A stretch of 6,439 bases of DNA from Glaciimonas sp. Its GTDB lineage: Bacteria > Pseudomonadota > Gammaproteobacteria > Burkholderiales > Burkholderiaceae. Position numbers and translations under genes: made by a program. Positions 1 through 5,573 of this stretch are shown here, piece after piece; the first letter of the stretch is position 1; the number at the start of each line of letters is the position of its first letter. Location of the stretch: assembly GCA_014377145.1 (NCBI GenBank), contig JACMQE010000197.1, positions 1-6,439 of the forward strand. Direction: 5' to 3'. The notes below the pieces were generated by a model. That model had not been told where the DNA came from. It searched no databases and saw nothing but the letters and a program-made list of their open reading frames with translations.

Positions 1-1179
1 CGTCATTCCGGCCAGCTTGCCGTACAGCCGGAAATAATTCTGAAAAGTGATCGATGCCAAGGTCTGATTCTCGTTCTGGACCTTGACGCCTTCTTTCGCC
101 TCAACCGCTTGATGCAAGCCATCCGACCAGCGGCGTCCCTGCATCATGCGACCGGTAAATTCATCCACGATGACGACTTCGCTGTTCTGAACCACGTAAT
201 GCTGGTCCTTGTGATATAGCGAATGCGCGCGCAGCGCAGCGTATAAATGATGAATCAGGCTGATGTTGGCGGCATCATATAACGATGCGCATTCTGCCAG
301 CAAACCCATGCTGGTCAGGATTTGTTCGGCTTTTTCATGACCGGCTTCGGTCAGCAAGACCTGATGGGCTTTTTCGTCCTTGGTATAGTCTCCAGGAACT
401 TCCACTTTACCCTTGCCATCCAGCGTTTCTTCACCGATTTGCATTTTCAGCAGCAGCGGTAATGAATTCATTTTTTGATATAAATCGGTATGATTTTCGG
501 CTTGCCCGGAAATAATCAGTGGTGTGCGGGCTTCGTCGATCAGGATCGAGTCAACTTCATCGACGATGGCGAAATTCAGTACGCGCTGAACACGATCCCG
601 TGCTTCGAACACCATGTTATCGCGCAAATAATCAAAACCGAATTCGTTATTGGTGCCGTAAGTAATATCGGCAGCATAGGCAATTTGCTTGTCATCGTGC
701 TCTACAGCCGACAAATTCACGCCTGTAGTCAGACCTAGCCAGCTATACAACCGCCCCATCCACTCAGCATCGCGTTGCGCCAGATAGTCATTGACGGTCA
801 CGACGTGGACACCCTTGCCAGCCAAAGCATTCAAATAGGCTGGCAGTGTTGCCATTAACGTTTTACCTTCGCCCGTACCCATTTCGGCAATTTTGCCGTA
901 ATGCAGCACCATGCCCCCGATTAACTGCACATCGAAGTGACGCATTTTCAAAACCCGCTTGCCGGCTTCGCGACACACAGCAAACGCTTCAGGCAATAAA
1001 TCATCCAGTTTTTCGCCATTGGTGATGCGCTGCCTGAATTCCAATGTCTTGGCTTGTAACGGATCATCCGACAATTTTTCCATTTTCGGTTCAAGACCGT
1101 TAATTTGGCTTACAGTTTTTTGGTATTGCTTGAGCAGTCGCTGGTTGCGGCTACCGAAAATCTGGGTCAGTAATGACAT
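1..1179 (-). CDS. secA: SecA preprotein translocase ATPase, N-terminal part (3' end outside window)
   Basis: SecA is the cytoplasmic and membrane-associated ATPase that pushes unfolded preproteins through the SecYEG channel. The window holds the first 393 codons of a protein that is usually about 900 residues long. The protein begins [19 protein letters not shown]. The Walker A region reads EMGTGEGKT (residues 99-107), and the Walker B/DEAD-like motif is [13 protein letters not shown] (206-218). The frame continues through the preprotein cross-linking region ([18 protein letters not shown], about 327-344) to [15 protein letters not shown] at the edge. The frame is open to base 1 without stops. 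The ATG at 1179 is chosen because it matches the family N-terminus, although no clear Shine-Dalgarno lies before it. An odd point is Gly at residue 101, where most SecA proteins I recall have Arg (MRTGEGKT). The gene is divergent from the dciA-like gene, with a 444-base spacer. Confidence 0.97.
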   Translation of the reverse strand, partial: MSLLTQIFGSRNQRLLKQYQKTVSQINGLEPKMEKLSDDPLQAKTLEFRQRITNGEKLDDLLPEAFAVCREAGKRVLKMRHFDVQLIGGMVLHYGKIAEMGTGEGKTLMATLPAYLNALAGKGVHVVTVNDYLAQRDAEWMGRLYSWLGLTTGVNLSAVEHDDKQIAYAADITYGTNNEFGFDYLRDNMVFEARDRVQRVLNFAIVDEVDSILIDEARTPLIISGQAENHTDLYQKMNSLPLLLKMQIGEETLDGKGKVEVPGDYTKDEKAHQVLLTEAGHEKAEQILTSMGLLAECASLYDAANISLIHHLYAALRAHSLYHKDQHYVVQNSEVVIVDEFTGRMMQGRRWSDGLHQAVEAKEGVKVQNENQTLASITFQNYFRLYGKLAGMT

Positions 1180-1213
1180 GCTTGGATTCTAAAAAAGGTA
1201 TCGGAGGTATTTT

Positions 1214-1239
1214 GCACTTTTATTTCGCACTTTTATTCG
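1214..1239. repeat. Short tandem direct repeat upstream of secA
   Basis: GCACTTTTATT occurs at 1214-1224 and again at 1227-1237, a period of 13 bases. A weaker third copy, GCCACTTTTAC, follows at about 1244-1254. The repeat lies 35-60 bases before the secA start, in the expected 5' untranslated or promoter region. It could be a binding site or simple slippage; its function is unknown. Confidence 0.5.
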
Positions 1240-1500
1240 ACAACGCCACTTTTACATGAAACCTCAATGCAAAAATCAGGGATCAAGGTCAGGAATCAGT
1301 CTTGGGAAAATAAGGAAAGCGAAACGAACAAAACAGTTAGTATTTAGAAATGCAGCAACATAAAATTGAACTGTTAGTACTCAACTGACGGATCTTATCA
1401 TGTGACCTTCGGCAAGTTGGGAATATGCATCAGGGAACAATGCCTGCTCGACAATATGTTCGGATTGAAAGCTCTTTATAGCTAGGATAAAAGAATATAA

Positions 1501-1513
1501 GTTAATTATTAAC
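1501..1513. promoter_or_regulatory. AT-rich palindrome, possible operator
   Basis: GTTAATTATTAAC is a perfect inverted repeat with 6-base arms around a central T. It lies just after the possible TTGAAA/GATAAA promoter (1465-1491), where a repressor of the rightward gene could bind. In AT-rich DNA such a palindrome can arise by chance, so this is only a candidate. Confidence 0.25.
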
Positions 1514-1605
1514 TTTGATATTTTTGTCTGATCGGCCTCAACAACAAGAATCTACGTCCTCATGCCCTGCGCTGACTGGTTAAGTCGTCATTAGTCCCCC
1601 AGGTG

Positions 1606-1614
1606 TGGTATAGT
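1606..1614 (+). promoter_or_regulatory. Candidate extended -10 promoter element at the dciA-like gene start
   Basis: TGGTATAGT matches the extended -10 pattern TGnTATAAT with one mismatch. No good -35 is visible, which is acceptable for extended -10 promoters. Transcription from here would start near 1621, only about three bases before the ATG at 1624, giving a near-leaderless mRNA. That would fit the missing Shine-Dalgarno sequence. The site could also be chance, with the real promoter further upstream. Confidence 0.35.
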
Positions 1615-1623
1615 CTTATAACA

Positions 1624-2142
1624 ATGCGCAAAATCTCATTTTCTTCTTCCTTTGCGCAGGCGACAACCAGTGCAAAGTTTTCCAAAGGCGTCGCGCGTGA
1701 CGCTTGTGATTTCCTGCGCGGTAACAATAAAATGGCGGCATTGCTACCAACTCTGACCCGCATGGCTGCAATACGAAAACAATGTGCAATCGGCCTGCCA
1801 AGTATGTTTACAGCCTGCGAAGTACTCCGTTTTGAGGGTGAACAGCTTGTTCTATCTGCACCTAATGCCGCGTTGGCGACAAAACTGAAACAGCAATTAC
1901 CGAAACTTCAAAATTATTTATTGGCAGAAAACTGGCAGATTACTGGAATTCGAATCAAAGTACAAGTAAGCCAAAATCTCAAAAAAGTGGCGCTGGTGAA
2001 GCAATTCGGCCTTACCCCGCATGCAGTTTCTGCATTTGTATATTTAGCGGGATCGTTAGATTCCTCGCCCCGCAACGAAGCATTGAAGGAGGCACTTGCA
2101 GCAATGGTAAGACGCTATAAAGGAGAATATTCTGAGAGGTAA
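1624..2142 (+). CDS. dciA: DUF721/DciA-family protein, probable replicative helicase interactor
   Basis: The encoded protein of 172 residues resembles the DUF721 family. Some members (DciA) interact with the DnaB helicase and help to load it in bacteria that lack DnaC. The recognisable core runs from about residue 37 to 117: MAALLPTLTRMAAIRKQC, then a hydrophobic strand and helix (EGEQLVLSAPNAALATKLKQQ, 72-91), then ITGIRIKVQVS (106-116). The C-terminal helix NEALKEALAAMVRRY (151-165) is typical of betaproteobacterial members. The N-terminal 30 residues are rich in Ser, Ala and Thr and look disordered. ATG 1624 is preferred; GTG 1603 would only add seven residues overlapping a -10-like box, and ATG 1732 would remove the conserved DFLRGNN segment. 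None of these starts has a good Shine-Dalgarno. The gene is the only one on the plus strand and converges with lpxC. The family call is firm; the helicase role is carried over from other DciA proteins. Confidence 0.85.
   Translation: MRKISFSSSFAQATTSAKFSKGVARDACDFLRGNNKMAALLPTLTRMAAIRKQCAIGLPSMFTACEVLRFEGEQLVLSAPNAALATKLKQQLPKLQNYLLAENWQITGIRIKVQVSQNLKKVALVKQFGLTPHAVSAFVYLAGSLDSSPRNEALKEALAAMVRRYKGEYSER
1625..1658 (+). promoter_or_regulatory. Inverted repeat enclosing the dciA-like start codon
   Basis: TGCGCAAA (1625-1632) pairs perfectly with TTTGCGCA (1651-1658) across an 18-base loop. The left arm contains the U and G of the start codon, so the mRNA could fold with its initiation codon in an 8-bp stem. 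It could reduce translation or be a chance pairing within codons. Confidence 0.35.
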
Positions 2143-2189
2143 TTTATCATTACTTTGGGCGTTAAGTAACTGCCGCTTAAGTCAAATCT

Positions 2190-2222
2190 TTACGGCGCAC
2201 CTTTGCGTCAGGTGCGCCGTAA
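2190..2222. terminator. Perfect 13-bp hairpin between convergent genes, probable bidirectional terminator
   Basis: TTACGGCGCACCT (2190-2202) pairs with AGGTGCGCCGTAA (2210-2222) across a seven-base loop. It lies 47 bases after the stop of the dciA-like gene and 65 bases after the stop of lpxC on the other strand, where a shared terminator is expected. The stem is GC-rich and perfect, but neither side has a T-run: plus-strand reading continues GTAAACGA, and minus-strand reading continues AGATTTGA. It may therefore act as a Rho-assisted stop or as a 3' end stabiliser. Confidence 0.55.
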
Positions 2223-2287
2223 GTAAACGAGGGGAAGATGAAAAAGTACGCACCCTTGATTAAGCGATGCGGAAAAGATAATTCAGC

Positions 2288-3223
2288 TTAATTCAGTGCC
2301 CATTCCTGACCTACCTGGCGCTGATAAGTATCGGGTGCTAACGCTAGGTCATCAAAGCTGACGATTTCATAGGCCTCCGGCTCTGCAAGAAGTGCCCGCA
2401 ACAACTGGTTATTCATGGCGTGTCCAGATTTATGAGCGGTGTAGCTTGCCAGTAAAGGATGGCCGATCAGATATAAATCACCGATTGCGTCCAAAATCTT
2501 GTGACGGACAAATTCATTCTCATAGCGTAGGCCGTCGCTATTCAAGATCCGATATTCATCCATGACAATCGCATTTTCAAGCGATCCACCGCGGGCTAAA
2601 CCCATCCCACGCAAGGTTTCGACATCATGCATAAAGCCAAAAGTACGCGCACGAGCGATTTCTTTGACATACGATTCGACGCCGAAGTCGACTTCGGCAG
2701 TCTGGCCGGTGCCATCAACGGCGGGATGATGGAACTCAATAAAAAACTTTAACTTGAAGCCATTAAATGGGACCAGACGCGCCCATCTTTCCTTATCGCC
2801 CTGACCTTCTCGCACTTCAACTGTCTTTTTAACGCGAATAAATTTCTTCGGTGTACCTTGCTCTTCCAGGCCCGCTTGCTGCAACAGGAACACAAACGAT
2901 GAAGCAGAGCCGTCCATGATCGGGATTTCTTCCGCCGTCAAGTCCACATATAAATTATCGACACCCAGTCCAGCGCAGGCTGAGAGCAAGTGCTCGACCG
3001 TCGATACCCGCTCACCGTCTTTCGATAGTACCGATGCCATACGCGTATCACCAACACTGGTCGCAATGGCGGGGAAGTCAATGACCGGATTGAGATCGAT
3101 ACGGCGGAAGATGATTCCGGTGTCGATGGCGGCCGGGCGCAAGGTCAATTCAACCTTGGTGCCGGAGTGTAGTCCGATCCCAACGGTTTTGGCCAGTCTT
3201 TTAATGGTACGTTGTTTTAACAT
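2288..3223 (-). CDS. lpxC: UDP-3-O-acyl-N-acetylglucosamine deacetylase LpxC
   Basis: LpxC is the cytoplasmic zinc enzyme that removes acetate from UDP-3-O-acyl-GlcNAc, the committed step of lipid A synthesis. The 311-residue length is near the usual 300-310. Visible family marks are the start [21 protein letters not shown], then VEHLLSA with Glu77 and zinc ligand His78, then [10 protein letters not shown] with zinc ligands His241 and Asp245, and [12 protein letters not shown] with the catalytic His268. The substrate-binding segment [12 protein letters not shown] is at 160-171. The ATG at 3223 is chosen because it gives the standard N-terminus; a longer frame would need a TTG at 3274 and adds 17 unlike residues. 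No Shine-Dalgarno precedes the ATG. Instead a perfect TATAAT lies six bases before it. The gene follows the peroxiredoxin with a 185-base gap, so it may also have its own promoter. Confidence 0.97.
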   Translation of the reverse strand: MLKQRTIKRLAKTVGIGLHSGTKVELTLRPAAIDTGIIFRRIDLNPVIDFPAIATSVGDTRMASVLSKDGERVSTVEHLLSACAGLGVDNLYVDLTAEEIPIMDGSASSFVFLLQQAGLEEQGTPKKFIRVKKTVEVREGQGDKERWARLVPFNGFKLKFFIEFHHPAVDGTGQTAEVDFGVESYVKEIARARTFGFMHDVETLRGMGLARGGSLENAIVMDEYRILNSDGLRYENEFVRHKILDAIGDLYLIGHPLLASYTAHKSGHAMNNQLLRALLAEPEAYEIVSFDDLALAPDTYQRQVGQEWALN

Positions 3224-3229
3224 GTTGTC

Positions 3230-3235
3230 ATTATA
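3230..3235 (-). promoter_or_regulatory. Perfect TATAAT box just before lpxC
   Basis: On the minus strand TATAAT occupies 3235 down to 3230, and the lpxC ATG begins at 3223. Transcription at the usual distance would start at or next to the A of the ATG, making a leaderless message. The -35 position at 17-base spacing reads CAATCG, which is poor, so the box could be a chance match in AT-rich DNA. Confidence 0.3.
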
Positions 3236-3308
3236 GATATTACCGAAAAGTTCGATTGTAACGATATGTAGCAAGTGTGAGATAGACTAGACGAACCGGC
3301 GATTCTTG

Positions 3309-3348
3309 TGCTTAGTTGCCGCTAGCCATCACTGGCCCATACTAAGCA
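3309..3348. repeat. Structured inverted repeat between peroxiredoxin gene and lpxC
   Basis: TGCTTAGT (3309-3316) pairs perfectly with ACTAAGCA (3341-3348). Inside it, GCCA (3325-3328) and TGGC (3333-3336) form a second stem with a four-base loop. In the minus-strand RNA this gives a two-part hairpin in the prx-lpxC spacer. No U-run follows (CAAGAATC), so it is not a classic terminator. It could be an RNA processing site, a stabiliser of the prx 3' end or an operator. Confidence 0.4.
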
Positions 3349-3408
3349 TATTAGAAATGGATATTATGCGCCATTTTTACTATAAAATTAATATGGATTG
3401 CACAGCAA

Positions 3409-3912
3409 TTAGATCTGCTGAAGCAGCACTTCAGCTTTCGATACATCAAATGCACCACCTTGTTCGACATTCAATTGCTTGATCACGCCGTTATCGATGA
3501 AAGCGGAAAAACGCTGCGAACGTATTCCCATGCCGAACTTGCTAAAGTCTGCATCCAGCCCCAATGACTTGACAAAAGCAGCATTGCCGTCAGCCAGAAA
3601 ACGCATTGTACCTGTCGCTTTTTGGTCGCGGCCCCAGGCACCCATGACAAATGCATCATTGACGGAGATCGCCCAAATTTCGTCTACACCTTTAGCTTTG
3701 AATGCATCAGCGAGCTGAACATAGCCAGGTAAATGCTTGGCTGAACAAGTTGGTGTGAAGGCACCCGGTACAGCGAATAAAGCAATTCTCTTACCCTTCA
3801 CTAAATCACTGACATTAAACGTATTCGGCCCCAGCAAACAACCATCTGTTGCTGTTTCGACGAACTCTACTAATTTGCCTTCTGGTACGGTATCGCCGAT
3901 GTTGATTGTCAT
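3409..3912 (-). CDS. Peroxiredoxin of the Prx5 type
   Basis: This 167-residue thioredoxin-fold peroxidase reduces hydrogen peroxide and organic hydroperoxides in the cytoplasm. The active-site motif PGAFTPTCS (49-57) holds the peroxidatic Cys56, with Thr53 before it. The supporting Arg is in GIRSQRFSAF, most likely Arg134 by comparison with human PRDX5. The ending VEQGGAFDVSKAEVLL is typical of Prx5 enzymes. The only other Cys is Cys25, so this is probably a one-Cys enzyme recycled by glutathione or another small thiol; the reductant cannot be read from the sequence. The ATG at 3912 is supported by AAGGA at 3925-3921 with eight bases of spacing. It lies between ftsZ and lpxC, an order I recall from other Burkholderiales, with wide gaps on both sides that suggest separate transcription. 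Confidence 0.93.
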   Translation of the reverse strand: MTINIGDTVPEGKLVEFVETATDGCLLGPNTFNVSDLVKGKRIALFAVPGAFTPTCSAKHLPGYVQLADAFKAKGVDEIWAISVNDAFVMGAWGRDQKATGTMRFLADGNAAFVKSLGLDADFSKFGMGIRSQRFSAFIDNGVIKQLNVEQGGAFDVSKAEVLLQQI

Positions 3913-3985
3913 AATGGTTGTCCTTTTATCTGCTAAATCTGATTAAATTGTAAGTGCTACGGAAATGGTTGAAACTTACTCAACA

Positions 3986-4015
3986 TTTTTATCATTACGC
4001 TGATAACGTGATCAA
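3986..4015 (-). promoter_or_regulatory. Candidate peroxiredoxin promoter with internal inverted repeat
   Basis: On the minus strand TTGATC (4015-4010) is followed after 18 bases by TAAAAA (3991-3986), preceded by TG in extended -10 position (TGATAAAAA). Between and partly over these boxes lies the inverted repeat TTATCA (3989-3994) and TGATAA (4001-4006). A regulator bound there would control the promoter directly. An alternative -10, TACAAT at 3952-3947, lies downstream but lacks a good -35. Confidence 0.35.
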
Positions 4016-4096
4016 GCAGGTTTCCCCGTTCTTTCTCGTCCGGCAAAAGGCGCGCTTAGTTAAACTTTAGTAGCGGAAATTTTGCCTTCCTATTTA

Positions 4097-4132
4097 CTAA
4101 ATAAAACGCCACGCCAGAGGGACGCAGCGTTT
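4097..4132 (-). terminator. Intrinsic terminator downstream of ftsZ
   Basis: The minus-strand RNA reads AAACGCUGCGUCC, then a CUCU loop, then GGCGUGGCGUUU, then UAUUUA. The arms pair over 12 positions, including two U-G wobbles and one bulged U. The right arm merges into a U-rich tail (GCGUUUUAUUUA). The hairpin starts about 115 bases after the ftsZ stop, and its orientation fits ending the ftsZ message before the peroxiredoxin gene. Confidence 0.65.
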
Positions 4133-4246
4133 CCAAGTATGCCCTGCTCTATCAATTTTTGCAGAGCCTATAGTGTTAATGTATTTCTACGAAAGCGTTC
4201 TGCAACGACTGCATCATTACCACACGATCATTCGCTCACTGGACAA

Positions 4247-5410
4247 TTAATCCGCTTGCTTGCGCAGAAAAGCTGGAATGTCATACGTTTCCATACCATT
4301 TTTTTCCAGTGCGCGCACAGTATCGGAAGCAGATTCACGACGCCATACGGCTGGCGTTTTCATGCCACCAAACGACGAACTAATATGACCGTTCTGCATC
4401 GTTGGCTCGTTGCGCGTCCCGGTGCGCTGTATTTGCGACGACACCAGTTGTACCGATTTGCGCGCCCGGCCAAGGCCAGTTGCAACGACAGTGACACGGA
4501 TATCGTCGCCCATAGTTTCATCGTATGCAATCCCCTGGGCAATCGATGCATCTGGTGCTGCAAACGCACGTACAGTCGCCATGACCTCTTTAATTTCCTT
4601 ACCCTTCATGCTTCGGCTTGCGGTGACATTCACTAACACTCCACGCGCGCCGGACAAATCGATCCCGTCCAGCAGTGGTGACGCAACAGCCTGCTCAGCA
4701 GCCAGACGAGCGCGGTCTACGCCGTGCGCTGTTGCCGTTCCCATCATTGCTTTGCCTTGTTCGCCCATGATCGTCTTGACATCATTGAAGTCAACATTAA
4801 TATGGCCTGGCACGTTGATGATTTCTGCAATCCCGGCTACGGCATTGTTAAGTACATCATCAGCATGTTCCAGCCACTCCAACATGCTATCGTCTTCGTA
4901 GATTTCTTCCAATTTTTCGTTGAGAATAATAATCAGAGAATCCACGTGTTGCGCTAATGCTTCCAGACCTTCCTCTGCAAGATCCATGCACTTCTGACCT
5001 TCGTATGGAAACGGTTTGGATACCACCGCCACTGTAAGCGCACCTAATTCTTTAGCGATCTGCGCTACCACTGGTGCAGCACCGGTGCCTGTTCCACCGC
5101 CCATACCAGCGGTGATAAATACCATGTGGGCACCACGCAATGCATCCTCAAGGCGGGTGCGAGACTCTTCCGCCAACTGGCGGCCCACTTCCGGCTTCAT
5201 GCCCGCACCCAAACCGGTGTCACCGATCTGAATCACGTTATGCGCCTTAGATTGTTTCAGCGCCTGAGCATCGGTGTTGGCAACGATAAACTCGACTCCC
5301 GAGACACCCTTGTTGATCATATGCTGAACCGCATTGCCGCCAGCGCCACCCACGCCAACGACTTTAATCACGGTACCCAGTGTTGCATTGTCAAGCATAT
5401 CAATTTCCAT
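4247..5410 (-). CDS. ftsZ: Cell division protein FtsZ
   Basis: FtsZ is the tubulin-like GTPase that polymerises into the Z ring at midcell and recruits the divisome. The 387-residue length matches the usual 380-400. The Rossmann-type start VVGVGGAGGNAVQHM (17-31) contacts nucleotide. The tubulin signature GGGTGTG is at 104-110. The T7 loop NVDFNDV (205-211) carries the catalytic aspartates that complete the GTPase site of the next subunit. After a short variable linker (about 317-374) the conserved C-terminal peptide YDIPAFLRKQAD (376-387) binds FtsA, ZipA and similar partners. The ATG at 5410 has a good ribosome binding site, GAGGA at 5421-5417, with six bases of spacing. The gene follows ftsA in the same direction but is separated by 264 bases that include a terminator-like hairpin and a long inverted repeat. 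Its expression may therefore be partly uncoupled from ftsA. Confidence 0.99.
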   Translation of the reverse strand: MEIDMLDNATLGTVIKVVGVGGAGGNAVQHMINKGVSGVEFIVANTDAQALKQSKAHNVIQIGDTGLGAGMKPEVGRQLAEESRTRLEDALRGAHMVFITAGMGGGTGTGAAPVVAQIAKELGALTVAVVSKPFPYEGQKCMDLAEEGLEALAQHVDSLIIILNEKLEEIYEDDSMLEWLEHADDVLNNAVAGIAEIINVPGHINVDFNDVKTIMGEQGKAMMGTATAHGVDRARLAAEQAVASPLLDGIDLSGARGVLVNVTASRSMKGKEIKEVMATVRAFAAPDASIAQGIAYDETMGDDIRVTVVATGLGRARKSVQLVSSQIQRTGTRNEPTMQNGHISSSFGGMKTPAVWRRESASDTVRALEKNGMETYDIPAFLRKQAD

Positions 5411-5416
5411 GATGAT

Positions 5417-5421
5417 TCCTC
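5417..5421 (-). promoter_or_regulatory. ftsZ Shine-Dalgarno sequence
   Basis: GAGGA with six bases before the ATG fixes the ftsZ start at 5410. It begins only eight bases after the base of the long inverted repeat (5430-5484), so folding of that repeat may affect ribosome access. Confidence 0.8.
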
Positions 5422-5429
5422 ATAAAGTT

Positions 5430-5484
5430 GCAGCATCTAGTCAATAGACATCACGCAATGTGAGGCCTATTGACTAGATGCTGC
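5430..5484. repeat. 18-bp perfect inverted repeat in the ftsZ leader
   Basis: GCAGCATCTAGTCAATAG (5430-5447) and CTATTGACTAGATGCTGC (5467-5484) are exact reverse complements with a 19-base centre. The centre itself can form a small stem, TCAC (5451-5454) with GTGA (5460-5463). In the ftsZ mRNA this would be a long stable hairpin ending eight bases before the Shine-Dalgarno. No T-run follows on either strand, so it is unlikely to be a plain intrinsic terminator. It might be an RNase III or RNase E processing site, a translation control element, a protein-binding site or a small mobile repeat. Its role is not known from the sequence. Confidence 0.85.
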
Positions 5485-5542
5485 GCGTTACATAAACAAC
5501 AAAAAAACAACCGTAAAAACAGTTGCTCATCAATTTAAACAT
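5474..5542 (-). CDS. Possible 22-codon leader peptide upstream of ftsZ
   Basis: A small frame starts with ATG at 5542 (MFKLMSNCF...) and ends at TAG 5476-5474 (...VTRSI). It is preceded by AGGGA (5553-5549) with six bases of spacing. The peptide is hydrophobic and aromatic, partly because it reads through the T-run of the terminator-like hairpin. It spans that whole hairpin and stops inside the first arm of the 18-bp inverted repeat. A translating ribosome would thus disturb both structures. It resembles no known peptide to me, and chance is a fair explanation. Confidence 0.2.
   Translation of the reverse strand: MFKLMSNCFYGCFFVVYVTRSI
5501..5525 (-). terminator. Intrinsic terminator-like hairpin between ftsA and ftsZ
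   Basis: The minus-strand RNA reads CAACUGU, loop UUUU, ACGGUUG, then seven U residues (5507-5501). The stem has seven pairs, one of them U-G. It lies about 150 bases after the ftsA stop and about 90 bases before the ftsZ ATG. It is AT-rich and so perhaps only partly efficient. It may reduce read-through from the dcw cluster into ftsZ, or act as an attenuator. Confidence 0.6.
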
Positions 5543-5573
5543 TACGTTTCCCTATTTTCTGCACTTTTTTAAT

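Larger units (their letters stand above)
1180..1623. other. AT-rich divergent intergenic region between secA and the dciA-like gene
   Basis: This 444-base stretch has no convincing gene in any frame. It must hold the start signals for secA (leftward) and probably for the dciA-like gene (rightward). For the rightward gene, TTGAAA at 1465-1470 followed after 15 bases by GATAAA (1486-1491) is a possible sigma-70 promoter. I could not find a convincing secA promoter. Near secA lies a tandem 11-base repeat, GCACTTTTATT (1214-1224 and 1227-1237). A 13-base perfect palindrome, GTTAATTATTAAC, sits at 1501-1513. Some related genomes may carry a peptidase gene near secA, but no remnant of one is visible here. 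Confidence 0.6.
3913..4246. other. Intergenic region between ftsZ and the peroxiredoxin gene
   Basis: These 334 bases hold no supported gene. In the direction of transcription (right to left) there is first about 115 bases of ftsZ 3' untranslated sequence, then a strong hairpin with a T-rich tail (4132-4097). A candidate prx promoter with an inverted repeat follows (4015-3986), and then the prx ribosome binding site. The layout implies that ftsZ transcription ends here and prx starts anew. Confidence 0.6.

Noticed and set aside
1603..1623. GTG 1603 start for the dciA-like gene
   Set aside because: It adds only MWYSLIT, overlaps the -10-like box and has no Shine-Dalgarno at a useful distance.
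2238..2291. 17-codon frame [17 protein letters not shown] after the hairpin between the convergent genes
   Set aside because: AGGGG is only three bases from the ATG, too close to work well, and the frame overlaps the end of lpxC on the other strand; there is no support beyond length.
3224..3274. Longer lpxC start at TTG 3274
   Set aside because: It adds 17 residues not seen in LpxC proteins, and the standard MLKQRTIK start is available at 3223.
3355..3376. AAATGG/CCATTT inverted repeat after the peroxiredoxin gene as a terminator
   Set aside because: The stem has only six pairs, mostly A-T, with a ten-base loop, and no U-run follows in the prx direction.
4146..4167. GCTCT/AGAGC inverted repeat behind ftsZ
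   Set aside because: The stem is only five pairs with a 12-base loop; the much better hairpin at 4097-4132 explains termination.
4082..4636. 184-codon open frame on the plus strand over the end of ftsZ
   Set aside because: It lies mostly antisense to ftsZ, has no family resemblance and no convincing start signal; it is a shadow of the real gene.
5430..5484. Inverted repeat as the ends of an insertion sequence
   Set aside because: The centre is only 19 bases, holds no transposase, and I see no flanking target duplication.
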